Shown: piece by piece, positions 1 through 12,876 of the stretch
Layout: each line of letters begins with the position of its first letter
Position numbering within the stretch: position 1 is the first letter of the stretch
NCBI RefSeq assembly: GCF_030253575.1
Contig: NC_080559.1
Location: 31,708,501 to 31,772,500 of the forward strand
Reading direction: 5' to 3'
Source of the DNA: Rhododendron vialii
Taxonomy: Eukaryota > Streptophyta > Magnoliopsida > Ericales > Ericaceae
Length of the DNA: 64,000 bases
The notes under the pieces: model-generated
The model's input: only the letters and a program-made list of their open reading frames with translations
Database searches by the model: none
Told to the model about the DNA's origin: nothing
Position numbers and translations under genes: made by a program

Positions 1-285
1 TAAATTTTTTGTTGTGGGTGCATAGGTGATGCAAATAGGTTGGATAGCAAATTGCTAGGGTTTCTGATTTCGCTTTACTGTACTCGTATGTGCAGGGGAA
101 TTTTCCTGTGTCGACGATTACAGTAATTTCGGTGGTACGCCGTTCTTCTTGCTTCTCCCTACGAAGGCTATACGTTTTACATGTACCACGCAATGAGATT
201 TGATTGTGAATTCCAGGGTTATCTGGTTTCGCTCCAATTTTGTGATTCCGCGTAAAGAACTGTTGAAGGTAAAGGAACGGAAACA

Positions 286-2797
286 ATGGCTGATTATGAG
301 GAGGAGGTGGAGAGCTTTGGAATGGAGAACGATTTCGAAGACGGTGTTTGGATTGGTGGAGAATTCTACTGCAGGAAGCGCAAGGACAAGCGTCGTCTTT
401 AGACCAAAGACGACGCTGTCCTCGGTGTCTTTGCCGACACCGATTCCAATAATTCCTCGTCGAAGAAACGAAAGAAATCCGACCACGCGACGTCACTGAG
501 TTTCGTTTCTGCCGCCACCGTTGTGCCCAATATAGAGATGGATCAAATTTCCAAAGGGCAGTTAAATGGAAATGATTTAGTAGATGACCAGCCGAAGTTG
601 ACAGGTTTGGGGCTAGGGTTCCATTCTGATTCGAAGAAAGAAACGGACAAACATGGTGATGAGAGCGGTGGCGACTTTCTGCCTAGTGCATTTGGCAGGA
701 AGATCAAGGAAGGTGCACAGCAGCGACGTGAGAGGGAAAGAGAGAGAGAGCAAAATTAGCCAACGCATCTGAATCTCAATCTCAATCTAGGGGGAGGCGC
801 GAGGTGGTGTGTGGTGATGTGGGTTCGTTCAAGAAGCATACGAAAGGGATTGGGATGAAGTTGCTTGAGAAGATGGGTTACAAAGGAGGTGGGCTTGGAA
901 AATACGAGCAGGGGATTGTTAATCCCATTGAGGCGACGAAGCGGCCCAATAAAATGGGGGTGGGGTTCGATCATTTGAAGGAATTATTAGAGGAGAGTGA
1001 ACTTTTGCACAGGGTGGTGTCTCAGCCAGCTGCTGGTCTGCAAGTAGCTCCTGTGAGAAGCTATGGTCAAAGCAAGCTCGGGCAAAGAAGAAGAAGAAAA
1101 GGGATAAGGATTACATTACTGCTGAGGAGTTGTTGGCCGGGAAGCAGGAGCAGGGTTTGGAAGTTGTTCAAAAGGTTTTCGATATGAGGGGGCCACAGGT
1201 CCAAGTGTTGACAAACTTGAAGAACTTGAATGGGGAGGAGAAAGCAAGGGAAAACAGCATCCCTATGCCCGAGCTTCAGCACAATGTGAGATTGGTTGTC
1301 GATTTAGCTAAATTGGACGTACAGACATTTGACAGTGATTTGAGGAAGGAGAGGGAGACGCTGGTCACATTGCAGAAGGAGATGGAGAGGCTTCAGCATG
1401 AGGCAGCTCATGGGAAAAAACAGCTGGACACTGTGGTGGAAATAGTTTGCTTAGTGGACCAAATTGGGGAGGAGAATTTTTCTTGGAACATTGAGTCTGG
1501 ACTTCCTAGGAAAGTCATTTCGGGTTTTGCAGGGGCGGTACGCTGATGGTTATAAACACTGTAACTTGTCGTGCATTGCATGCGCATTTGCTCTTCCTCT
1601 GTTAGATAGAGTGTTTCAGTGATGGGATCCGCTTCAAAGTCCGTCGCATGGGGTGAATGAGATGTCTTTGTGGAAGAATCTGTTGGAGGGAGAGAATTCG
1701 TTTGATTTTCCTGACGCAGCGTCTCTGTATACTCAGTTGTTTTCCCTGCTGTGAGATTATCTGCCACCAATACTTGGCAGGTAATAGACCCTGAACCCAT
1801 GCTCAATTTTTTGGAGTCCTGGGAAAAGCTGCTGCCTCCTTCAGCACTTGAAACTTTATTGGACAACATCGTTATGCCTAAATTATCAGCTGCTGTGGAT
1901 TCATGGGACCCATGTCGCGTAACTATTACCATCCATCAGTGGGTGCATCCATGGCTACCGTTATTGGGACAGAAGCTGGAGCCTTTGTATCACACTATAC
2001 GCAATAGGTTGGAAGGCTTTCTTCGTGATTGGAACCCTAGAGATTTGGCTCTATACGATATGTTGTCACCTTGGAAGACTGTGTTTGATCCAGCTAGTTG
2101 GGAACAACTAATGGTCCGGTTTGTTATACCAAAATTGTTGGCTGTCATGCATGAATCCCAAGTGAACCCGGGAGATCAGAAGCCCGACCAGTTCAACTTG
2201 GTCAAGACTTGGGCTACTGTCATTCTCATTCATCACGTGATCCACTTAATGGATGCGTTCTTTGACAAGTGGCAACAAGTTTTGTATCATTGGTTGTGCT
2301 CAAACCCAAACTTTGATGAACTGAAAAACTGGTACTTGGATTGGAAGAAGATGCTCCCACCGGAACTTCTGGCGAATGAACATGTTAGGTATCGGCTTAG
2401 CTTGGCTCTTGACATGATGAACCAGGCTGTTGAAGGCAGGGAAGTAGTCCAACCCGGTTTGAGCGAAAGGAAGTTTGAGGCCCAGCAAAATGCAGCAGCA
2501 CATTCTAGGGCTTCTGTGAGCCTCGGTAGTGCGATCCAGATGGAGGGCATGGGTGGTGGGACTGAGATGAGTTTGAAAGAAGTTATCGAACAGTATGCGC
2601 AGATGAAAGGCTTGCTATATATGCCTAAGCCTGGTAGAATGCATGATGGTCATCAGATATACAGGTTTGGTGAAATAAGCATAACAATCGACTCTCTAAA
2701 TGAAATGGTATTTGCACTAACTGAAAATAGATGGTCTTTGGTTTCCCTTGAACGGCTGCTGGAAATGCAAAGTTCTTCTGGGTTGAAGTGGTGCTGA
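286..2797 (+). pseudogene. Disabled copy of STIP/NTR1 (TFIP11 family) G-patch splicing protein
   Basis: Conceptual translation follows plant STIP/NTR1, the G-patch partner of the DEAH helicase that takes apart the intron-lariat spliceosome in the nucleus. The start ATG at 286 opens MADYEEEVESFGMEND, the typical acidic N-terminus. A G-patch follows at about 825-975 ([20 protein letters not shown]). The GC-factor-like C-terminal domain runs to 2797 (SWEKLLPPS, HPWLPLLGQKLEPLYHTIR, DKWQQVLYHWLCSNPNF). The reading frame is broken: in-frame TAG at 400-402; a shift in the GA-rich run near 731-751; a one-base shift near 1050-1058; a shift near 1538; TGA at 1620-1622 where a Gly codon is expected; and a shift near 1745. 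A short piece before KFEAQQ is also missing. It has no introns, but as I recall the Arabidopsis gene also has an uninterrupted CDS, so a processed copy cannot be told from a decayed duplicate. No poly(A) tail or flanking repeats were seen. Pseudogene status is high confidence unless the assembly is faulty. Confidence 0.88.
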
Positions 2798-3949
2798 GTT
2801 TCTAAATCAGTTCCGTATTTCTTGAGACGAAAAGAAACTCAAATTAGGTGTATTATCAGATTCTTAGAAAGGATGTAGATATACTTTTTTTTAAAAACAA
2901 GTTGCATGGGTTGGATCGTGCCCATACTCACCAAATTCTGACTACGCCACTATGCTCGGAGATGTTTATTTCACTAGCAGGCATCTGCAGCTGGATTCTT
3001 ATGTATGAGTACCTCATTTTGTCGAATTTCGTAGTATGCCTTCGTTCTCACACCCAGCATCTCAATGTCATCCCAATTGTATTTAGAAGAAATCATTATT
3101 GACTACCCAAAAGTTGAGGATTCCTCAATTGAGAACAAAATGTCTCAGTGTTCAGTGTAACAAAATTTAAGTTGTTTAATGTTCTGTAAGATAGAGGAGG
3201 GGGATGGAAGTTCCTCATTCTGAAAATTTGCCAAACTTTTAAATTAATGTTTACAGGAAAAACCCCTTAAAACAGTGAAATTAAGAAGTTGATAATTCGT
3301 AACTGAAAATCAAGATCAAACAGAGACTAGACTAGCCAAAAAATTTGGAAGGACGGCTGTTCACAAACCGCAACAACATACAAGCAACTCATGGAAAACT
3401 GTCCGCATCCTTCATCATGGCGTTTTCTAGGCACAAATCTTATCACCTAGGGCACATAACCACCACCCTAAACAAAGAGCAAAAGAAAAAAAAGGGAAAA
3501 AAATTTGCATCCCAAATTGCTTGTGCTCCATCAAGCCCAAGCTCTTGTACAACAGTTCTCAGTCTAGGCAAATGTTATACTACAAAGGTCTGTCAAGGAG
3601 AGAGCACTCTAATTTCGAATTCTAACATAGAAAAGGATTTTGCCGGTGTTTACTCTTTTACACAGGCTAATTCTATTTAGCATATTGAACAAAAGCTACA
3701 GAAAAAACGAGGTAGTAATGCAGTTTTCTCATCCAACGAAGCTTTGCCAAAAATAGAATACAGCCTGAGATTGCCGCATTTTGGAAGCTCTTTGATCGGG
3801 CTCTTCCCCCATAAAATGGGATGCAGGCATTTACATCAGTGTGTGTGTGTATATTCATTCCTGAATTAAAAAAATTAAATTCGAGATTCAACTGTTCTCT
3901 TTCTTAGTATATACATGCAATTCACAACTTCTACGGCAAACACACCACG
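2798..3949. other. Gene-free spacer between STIP pseudogene and SIG1
   Basis: No open frame here resembles a known protein. The SIG1 3' UTR should occupy the right-hand part, read leftward from 3949. Only short homopolymer and GT runs stand out, such as the GT run near 3839-3850. Confidence 0.5.
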
Positions 3950-6900
3950 TCATCCTATCTTCTCCAGCAAGTAATCAAGTCGTCTCTCCCTTGCTGCTTG
4001 TTTTATTTTCTCCGCTGCTACGAGTCCAATTTGCCTCACTCTTTCCCTAGACAAACCTATCCTGGAATCACACAGAACAGCATCATTAAAAGTTAAAACT
4101 ACTGAATGTGGGTTTTTCTCTCTTGAAAACAAGAGAGAAAACAACAAACGGGCAAAGGATGTAGAAACTACGATACGTCAACAATGTATATAGGTTTAAA
4201 TGACAACAGGATCCAGCTAATACTGGAACTGCACCATGTAATGATCCCCTAACTTTTACTCTGATGGCCTGGCTCATATAAAAGGCAATTCATGCCATGC
4301 CAAAATCACAAACAAAAGGTTGCATCTATCATAGGGCAATTTCCTCTGAGTGATCTGATTTTAGACCATATGGAAAGACCAAAAATTTTTTTTTTTGCTT
4401 CCCTGCTATGACACACAAAATCATCTTTCTGGTTTAATTTCAGTGAATGCATGACAGAATCGACTCCAAAGCATTTTCCGAAGTACATAATAAATATACT
4501 GGCAGTTTTGCAACACCACATACTTGTACAAAACTCTCACACAGGATGTGTGGGTCCCAGGTTTGGATGGTGGGTTAAGTATATACCATATTCCCATGTG
4601 AGAGAGTTGTAAAGGTGTGTGTGTGTGTGGGTGTAACTTTTCTCATATACCAGCACAACTGGCCACTTCTAATGGTTAGTTTTAGCAATACCCACCGGCT
4701 ACTAATATCCTCCCAAGTAAGACATTCTCCGTCCATGCCATAGTAAAGACGTATGATATATCTCTCCCGTTCTCCAAGCTTTGTATTAAGAATTTTTTTA
4801 ACCTCATCCTGCAAAATGGAATATTGGTGTTAGTTTCTACTTTAGTGTAGAAGAGCCTGCATAACCATAAAAATGACATGGTATATATACGAAAACTACC
4901 TACGACAAAAAACTAAAACTTGATTTCATGTATCGTTGAATATTGATACATGTAGAAAAGTTGTCTTCGGGTACAAAAACTAGTATGCATGCATGGGTGC
5001 ATCTGCACGTGTATTAGTTTGGTACCCCTTCTTTTGTTCTCTCATGAATTCTGTTCATGAGCAGAAGAATAAATTGGGAATGTTCATATCTGTGTTTGAA
5101 CATATAAGCACCTGCAGCTACCAAATAACCCAGAACCAACATAAATAAGTTGAAGTTAGGCCCACATTGGACGATAAAAAAGTCCGCCCAAATTTAAACT
5201 GATCACCATTAACCAACAGGTTAGCCAGCATAGGCCGTATTACAACCATCTACCCCAAGTTCATCAAACCAGTTAGATGATAGTGGAGATTCATTAGTGC
5301 AAAAAACATTGCCCTCTATAAATAAATCATACCCATTGGGTGCTAGAGAGGAAGGTCTACTTTTCCAGTTTAATACTCAATTTGTTTCCGCCAAAAATTT
5401 CAGAATTAGTATTTTATTTCTTCCTATAGTTGCCATACTATACCTTGAGGGTTTGACCATATACTCGTACCCATGGGTCATTCTCGCGGCGATCATCTGC
5501 AATATACTGGAAAGATATACAAAGATATCAAACTTTATTATAACAACAGAAGTAAGGGAAAACAGAAAGAGGAAGGGAGAGTTGAGTAGCTATATGAACA
5601 CTTACACTATGAAGTGTTTCTCCAGGAAGACCATTTAAAGAGGGGAATGCGTCCCTATCAAGCGAAAAGACCCTGGTAACTGCCTACAAAAAGCGATTTA
5701 CACTAAGCAAGGACAAATCACACAAGGAGGAAACTCTGGTAAAAAGTATTGTCTCAAGATAGAGCCAAAAGAATTTAGCACCTCTGTTGCATTCCTGACT
5801 TTCTGTTGGGACATATTCAGGCAAGCTGCTATTGTCTGCAATTTGAAAGTGCAAAACAAGACCATTAAACGAGATGAGATAACAAATCGAAGCATACGAT
5901 AGCTAAGCTTGATCAGGCATGTTTTTCTACTACCAGCCTGCCATTAAATCACTTGCCTCGGTTGACGGAGTTAATCCTTTTGCTTTGAGTTTCAACTTTG
6001 CGCCACGGATTAAATTTAACCTTTCGTGCAAATGGGTCGGCAAGCTTACAGTAGTTGAATTTTCAAAAAATGCCCTCGCAACACCCTGCATGAAAGGGAA
6101 ATGACAGATCTGCATTTAAGTAACTGAGGTTTCTGTATACTTGGTTCCCCTTCCACACACACCGTGCACACAAAAATCTCAGAGAAGACTAGTAGAGTAT
6201 TAAGTTGTTTGACAGCTTAAAGTTTCGTGGATGATGGAGTAGCAAAGAAATCACTAGAGCTGCCTGATTGTTCCAAGCATTAAGCATAGATTATGTTGTT
6301 TTTCCTTTTTCTTTTGTTTGAAATGGCAAAACATGGTTTCATTAGTCAAAAGTACAGAACAAACAGTTCACAACTGGTGTTTTCAGACATCAGTAAGTGG
6401 CTACGATTCTACTCTGAAAGACATTGGGCATCGGTTATATGATCTCAAGGAGCTGGAGATTACATCATACACTTGGAGACTTTTTATTCGGCCATGAGTG
6501 GTTTAGTGGCATGATCTCTTCATGTAATCAAATTACAAGGATTGACAATCTAGCATATTTCCATTGATGCACTGAGATTGCAGGACGATGTTTCAGGTGA
6601 AAGGAAAGAATGTGCAGCTTGAACCCCTTTTATTGTTCACAAGGCCTTTGGCTCTTTCATCAAATCTCTTATAACATGCATGGCAAGGGTTCTTTAAACT
6701 AATTCTGAAGAATCAGTGTCTTGGATTTCTTATACCAGTTGGATTTTTCTATCCAGTCTGCCTATGCTGCATGGAAGGGGGAAGGAACAAAAGCTCTGGG
6801 GGCTCCAGTGGTTTGGTTTAGCAAGAAGGTGTACCTAGATGGCTATGTTGTTTGGGAAAGCTGTAAACTAAGGATAGACTAAGGCAATGGAATATGGAGT

Positions 6901-9900
6901 AGGGTCCTTGGCAGATTTGGGATGGCTAGAGCTCCTTCTTCTTGGTCTGCAGAGTTGGATTGGGCTATCAGTCATGCCAGAGGTAAGGGGTTTAGTGCTA
7001 CTCTGCTTAGATTGGCTTTGGCAGCATCCGTCTATCTTCTCTAGTTAGAGAGGAACACAAGAGTGTTCCAAGCCAGGCAGAGGTCTCAGGAGGCTGCCTT
7101 TTAAGTCATTGAAGGGGATTTGAGAGGGAAGGCTTGCTCATGGAGAAATATAAAGTTATCTCCTGCAAACGTTCAACTCTGCTGCAACTGGCATATTCCT
7201 GACCATTTTTTTAGAAATGTTAGGTCTAGAAATGGTCAAGTGTTAGGCTCAGTTGTTTGCTTTTGGCCAAGAGCTAGCTCTTGCCCATGTTTCTGCTTTT
7301 TTAACTTGTTGTGTGTCTGTAAATGGCTTGCTTTGTTTGTTCTTGGCTTACTCTGTATGGTTTGGTTTGTTGGACTGCCTTCTATTTGGCTGTGTTGTTT
7401 TTAGTATAAAAAAAGGGGTGCTTAAAACTAACAAAAGACAGTCTCGTGAAAAAATAAGGAATGAGGCAGAACTAGAGAAGAAGCAAATCCAAGAATGCCT
7501 TGAAAATGCAGGAACTCCTTATCCTTTCCACAACATACACAAGTAACAGTTAACGCCAAGCTACAAAATTTCTTGAGCCATGCCATGAGATATGGTGGAT
7601 AGCACTATATGAAACCGTGCGCTTGCCATGTGGACATGCATGTATTGGCATGCATTTCGGGAGGCAGGCAACACGGACAATATTGTAGTTGGCGGGACCA
7701 GGTCATTATGAAGGAACTACTGGTTTAACTTAGTTCTATTTAAAATAGATTCCGCAACCTACAACTTGCCCGATAAAAGAAGTTAATCATCTGAAATAAT
7801 GATATCAAAGAAACTATAAATTATTGGCGATGGTGGCAGCGAATTTCACCATGTCAATTGTTCACATTCCAGAAAAAGAAAATGTCAACCTCACCTGACG
7901 TATCCACCAATACACGTAGGTTGAAATCTTGCACCCCTTGGAAGAATCAAATTTCTGAATGCCCCGGATTAATCCAATCAGGCCACCCTAACATATGACA
8001 TTAGGAAATTTCCCGTATGTTAAACTTATTTAAGTAGATTAGATGAAGTGCAATAAGTTAGCATCTCAAGCTTAAAAAATTAAAAAAACAAAATCACCTG
8101 AATGAGGTCAGCCATTTCTACACCCATGTTATCATATCTTTGAGCAATAGACATGACTAGACGAACGTTGCTCATTGCTAGCTTATCTAAAGCCAAAGAA
8201 CTCTCTATCCATTTCGATCGCAACTCAGTACGAGAAATCCCCAGGGAACTTGCAAGTTGCTCCTCTAAGGGCTCACACCCTAAGCGTTCCTTCAGTCTAC
8301 ATTTCCATTGAGCAGAAATCATGCAAACAGAAAGAAAAGAGTTTATTTGTAAACACAAAACTAGCACTGATCGAGATATATAGAGGATACACACCCACAC
8401 ACGCACAAGTGGCTTGAGTGACAGGCACACTTGAAAAGTATGAACAAAAAAATTAAATGTTTTGGAAAGTAAATAATTGATGAATAATTCTTAGGATGAT
8501 ATAGAGGGTATATCCTTTAGTTTGGAGAGTCTCAAGTAAAATGACTCCTAGCTACCCAAGAAGGCAAATGACTCAGCAACTTTCCATCTATCCATTGCTG
8601 GGTTGCAAAAGGCGTATCTATTTCTGTTTCAGCTGTTTAATAACATGCATTTAGCTAAGAATAACTTCACAGTAAAAGTGCTACATGGTGCTTTCCCCTT
8701 TTTTGAAACTGTTTCAAGATCTAGATAACCAAAAAGCACTTTTCAGAAAAGCAGCAATTGAACTGTTCTACATCAACCTCTTCTCCGATAAGGCTCTCAA
8801 AGGAAAAGCACTCATTTGGAACGCGAGCACATGAAACAGGATCTTAAGCAGGTTATTTTTCCGTATGGTAGAAGAATAACTACAGATAGGAAAGTGATAA
8901 GATGCAAACGAATGATGCACACTTAAATAGCTTGTAACCCTTGCACAACAGGAAAATGAGACAAAGCAAAAATAACATTATACAGGACGGCCGGATTACA
9001 AGAAAAATGTGTTGCCCCTACAAAAGATGGTTGAAGATACTTATAAAAAAGAAAAAGAAAGATGGTTGAAGAAAAAAAAAATGAGTAAAATTTCTGAAAA
9101 ATTCGATGTTTGCATTAGCTCCCTTGCTTTTAGGTAAACATCTCATTCCCGAAGAAAAAGAAGTGACATATTCAGACTGAGGGTACAACATAACAAAGTT
9201 ACTAAAGCAAAGTGACATCCTTTGAATGAATAGCAACAAAAATGATTAAAATTACCTTGATCTCCGCTCATCGAAGAGAAGACCTATTTTTATTAGTTTT
9301 GATAGTTGCACTACTTCGGAGTGGGTGAGCAATTGTTCGCTGGTTACCCCCCTCACATATCCTTTCGGACGGTTCCGAAGCAGTTCTGGACTGATTGTGG
9401 TTTTTGCCTGCTTACTTTCACCCAGTTCTGTCGTGGAATGATTTCGGTTCACAACTTTCTTTCTAGAATCAAATCTCCGCTTTCGAGCAGATGTCGCTGA
9501 ACAAGCAAATTGAATCTTTTCGCGTGTATCTTTTAGTTTCCTATCAGTTACTACTTCCTCAGTGGAAAGATTCCATTGTTTTTCCAGCATAGACTTTTGC
9601 AATAAAATGAGAGCATCCACTGAAAGTTCCAGAGAAGGTCTTTCCTCCTCCAATCGGTCCAGTTTCTCAAGCCCCACATCTGCAGTTGAAGGATCACAAG
9701 CAGTATCTGCATGTTCTCTAAGAGCTCTGATGGATCGGCTGCGCCGGTTGGACAAAAAACTAGGTCTATCACTGGATTCCTTCTTTGCCATGATAACTTT
9801 CTTAGAAGAAAAAACTTGATGGTGACCCAACCCATAATCATTACCATATGACAGCTTTTCCGCAATATCAGAATAGTAGAAGGAAGAACTCAAGAGCCTC

Positions 9901-9938
9901 TTTCCTGCACTGAGACCGATAACAGCAGCCGTGGCCAT
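3950..9938 (-). CDS. SIG1: Plastid RNA polymerase sigma factor SIG1 (SIGA), 9 exons
   Basis: This is a nuclear-encoded sigma-70 factor that directs the bacterial-type plastid RNA polymerase to promoters. Exons on the minus strand: 9256-9938, 8098-8296, 7895-7987, 5957-6085, 5782-5835, 5606-5683, 5444-5506, 4696-4808, 3950-4061. They join in phase to 507 codons, the usual SIG1 length. The start [20 protein letters not shown] is close to Arabidopsis SIG1 and acts as the transit region. Region 2 is [16 protein letters not shown] through [10 protein letters not shown]. Region 3 holds LPTHLHERL and [12 protein letters not shown]. Region 4 has [16 protein letters not shown] and the helix-turn-helix [13 protein letters not shown]. 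Oddities: intron 4 has a GC donor (GAG/GCAAGT); residues 335-341 read STTVSLP where the family has SRTLRLP or similar; and RVYGQTLK replaces the usual acidic stretch before region 4. Intron 3 carries a LINE fragment. Transcription probably starts in the GA-rich stretch near 10.7 kb, so a 5' UTR intron is possible. Confidence 0.93.
6570..7420 (+). mobile_element. LINE (L1-type) 3' end inside SIG1 intron 3, antisense to the gene
   Basis: Reading the plus strand with frame changes gives the C-terminus of plant L1-type non-LTR retrotransposons. This is the zinc-binding/RT tail with [16 protein letters not shown] (about 6952-6998), [20 protein letters not shown] (about 7008-7066), then [20 protein letters not shown] and [12 protein letters not shown] to about 7215. 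A T/G-rich 3' UTR follows, ending in an A run near 7408-7416. Stops and shifts interrupt it, so it is dead. It lies in a ~1.8 kb intron, in the opposite direction to SIG1, which limits harm to splicing. The 5' end is not clear. Confidence 0.75.
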
Positions 9939-10714
9939 TGTATGGCTTTGTCCTTGCTTAAATGCTATACCATCACACTATGTCCACAAAAGTTGTTGCA
10001 TCACAAGTATGTCACTTCGCAATGGAGTCACTATGCCACAACGAAATGGATCATATATCTATCACCTGGAACACTTTCTTAGGCTTCTGAAAAGGACCAC
10101 AAAAACAAAAGGAGCCAATAAACGAATGACCCTTTACGTGCATTATTATACAGGAACTTGCAGTCAAGTTTGTTTAAACTTTAAAAGCAGCAAAGAACTA
10201 AAGGGGCAACATCCAATTCAGCTTCGCGAAGCAGCGACAGACACTGATTTCAAGGAATTCCCAAAACATGAGCTTTAAGTTGGTAAATTATTGATAAAAA
10301 AAATAAAAGGGTAAAAATGCATAGCCGGAATGAAGAAGAGAACAGTTTGGGCACCAAAACCAAACCGAGCCGAACCCCAAGGGGTAGCTCGCAGTTCGGC
10401 AAACAGGGATGGGCAGTAAACCCAGACATCTGAGTTCGAAACTTAGCACCTTCTTGGGAGCAGGTCGCAATAGAGAAATTCACATAGATACTTCATAAGA
10501 ATCTCTAGCACTCGATTCCAAAGAAGCCGAAGCAATCAGTTGAATTTCGGAAACTAAACATCATTTCGAAACGAACAGAAATGGAAACAAAATACGCTCA
10601 ACACGAACCAGATAGCAGAAACATATACGCAGCAAATGCATAGGAATGGATTTGGAGGCAATCGGCGTACCTCGATGCTCGGAGCAGAAAGAAATGCCAA
10701 GCGCAGTGTCTCGC

Positions 10715-10736
10715 AGAGAGAGAGAGAGAGAGAGAG
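10715..10736. repeat. (GA)n microsatellite in the SIG1 5' region
   Basis: About 11 GA units lie 780 bp upstream of the SIG1 ATG, so they read as CT on the gene strand. CT-rich tracts are common in plant core promoters and 5' UTRs. Confidence 0.8.
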
Positions 10737-12045
10737 TGAGGGTGTGTGTACTGTGTAGAGCTCGTGTGTAGAGATAACAACCAAGTGATGGTCGGAGCAA
10801 ACCGTAGCAGATAAATGACAAAATGAATTAATTGTCGCACTTTCTTTTTTTTTCTTGATATTATATTTTTCCCTTGATCTTTTTGGTGTTGTTTGAAAGA
10901 CACATGCGTAGATTGTGTTCTTGTAAATTTAGAACTTATTTTGATATTTTTTTATTTTTCGTAAATTTTTATTTAGTTTCTCATCGTAATTTTTGGAGGT
11001 AATCATTCGTCTCGACAATACGAATCGGAAAAATATAAAAATATGAACCGATGTTGAAAAAATTCATATAAGAAGGCACTTTAGACAAATAAGACAGCTA
11101 TATGATTTTATTTTTTTTTGTTTTTAGTGACTTTTTTGTCTTTTTGTCATAATTTTGTACATTTTAAACTCCTTTCGTCGAGACGGAAGTTGAATTCAAA
11201 ACAATATGACGTGAATCTAACAAAAACTCAAAAACAAACAAACAAAATACGAAAAATAAAGAAGAAAAATAAGATTTTGAATTGGATTTGGAAACTTCGG
11301 GAGAGCAAAAGATAGTTGTACTCCTAAAATCTAGTTCCGGATTCGGAAGGAGAGAAACCATTGGCTGGAGGAGATATTTGGTGCGGCCGCGAGTGGTGGA
11401 CGTCCTCCCACTTGTCCACAGACTCCACGCTCCAAAACAACCATGATTTTCTACTCATAATTTTGGTTATCTTCTCCTCTTCAAAATTTCTACTCATCCG
11501 TAAAGTCGTGTCATACCCTCGCCGCGCCAAATTATTAGGAAAAACAATCATTCCTCTTACACATACTAGTAAATTAATTTTGAAAAATTATTCTTTGTTT
11601 TTTTCAAATGCGAGATTACTTTTAGGCTCCAACGTATTTTTTTCTCTCCATTTTTTATTTGAATTTGAATATGGGATGAAGGGTAATAAAGGAAGGAATA
11701 TGCTAAAAAAACCGGCCCACTGAAACTATTATTAAGGTTATTGAAATATGTGAACATTGCACAAAAATGTGTAAAATTGTATTGAAGTTCGTTTTTTTTT
11801 TAATGGTCATTTTGTTTAAATCATTGGCAGTTCACTAGTTTGTCAATAGAAGGACCCAAAAAGGGGAAAAAATCAAGATTTTCTCCTTGACTAGTCAAAA
11901 TAGACATGGATTATAAAACATCCGAAAACGGAAAGATGGACCAAAACTTTGAGACGGATTGAATATTATTTTTTAGATTAAAGGACATAATTTACGAGAG
12001 TTAAATGTTACAATAATCTCGTGCAAGTACTCTACACTAATGCAA

Positions 12046-12078
<33 letters not shown>

Positions 12079-12576
12079 TACATATAAAAGTTTATGCACA
12101 AAATTATTTATTTTCTACTTTAAAAAATAGCACAACCTGTTATAATGAACTAAAAGCAAGTAACGGAGTAAATACGGAGTATTATTTAAGGAGAAGAATA
12201 TATAATGACACAACTTTTGTTCCTGTTATGTTTTTATTTCCGTTTTCATTCTGTACTATATACTGTATATTGTTCGTTTAAAGCAAATGAATCCCAAAAG
12301 ATGCAGCTGTGCTAAATTTAGTAAATGTGGGTACCTTAGTTGCTCAGCAAGTGTCATTGCCTAACCGTTTCTGTCGATTAATGTTTGGTAGTATAATGCT
12401 TTCTATCAAGAATTCCAAACTTGGCAAGCCGTAAAAGAAAAATCTCTTGTGAATTCTCTAATTCCGTAAATGGTTTACCTTTGACAGGACTGAGAAGGGG
12501 GATCGTTGAGGTGCGCAAATGACACCCCTGACCGTTGAACAAAACAAAAATATCGTGTAAATAATGTACGTATGTG
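10737..12576. other. AT-rich intergenic stretch upstream of SIG1
   Basis: No gene was recognised. The sequence is very AT-rich with decayed foldback-like pieces (10905-11290, with runs resembling the hairpin MITEs near 54.5 and 55.1 kb) and a TA/CA microsatellite at 12047-12082. The right part of the SIG1 promoter would begin near 10.75 kb. Confidence 0.45.
12047..12082. repeat. (TA)n(CA)n microsatellite
   Basis: An uninterrupted TATATA run passes directly into a CACACA run. It lies in the intergenic region. Confidence 0.85.
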
Positions 12577-12876
12577 CTATGAGCGTGTTACGATGATGCA
12601 ACTTAGCCTAAGATGGCCCCAAATAATTCCTGCATACTAAGAAGGCTAGCAAAACCGTCGCGGCCCGCCTTTTTTTCCCTTTGATCCACTGAAACCACTT
12701 CTGCTTTGATAATAGCTCCGCCCATTTCTTCTGCCTGAAGCACGTCAATGTCTAGAATGGAAAAAGTGAAAATAACAATGCCGGGGACAAAATCTGTTTG
12801 CAACAAAATTCACAAACTCTGTCCAGCCGATGGCCATGGCTCAGAAAGCACCCGGTAACAAGTTTACAATTCCTAA
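12577..12876. repeat. Dispersed direct repeat, copy 1 (about 300 bp)
   Basis: This block is about 85 percent alike, by eye, to 14124-14436, in the same orientation. Shared landmarks are GTTACGATGATGCAACTT at the left, CCACTTCTGCTTTGATAATA in the middle and GTTTACAATTCCTAAAT at the right. A 67-codon minus-strand frame (12603-12806, with LDIDVLQAEEMGGAIIKAEV) is partly kept in copy 2. I do not recognise it as a protein family. No terminal inverted repeats or target duplications were seen. Confidence 0.7.

Noticed and set aside
1408..1932. 174-codon minus-strand frame
   Set aside because: It lies opposite the STIP pseudogene and has no similarity to any family; the sense strand explains the sequence.
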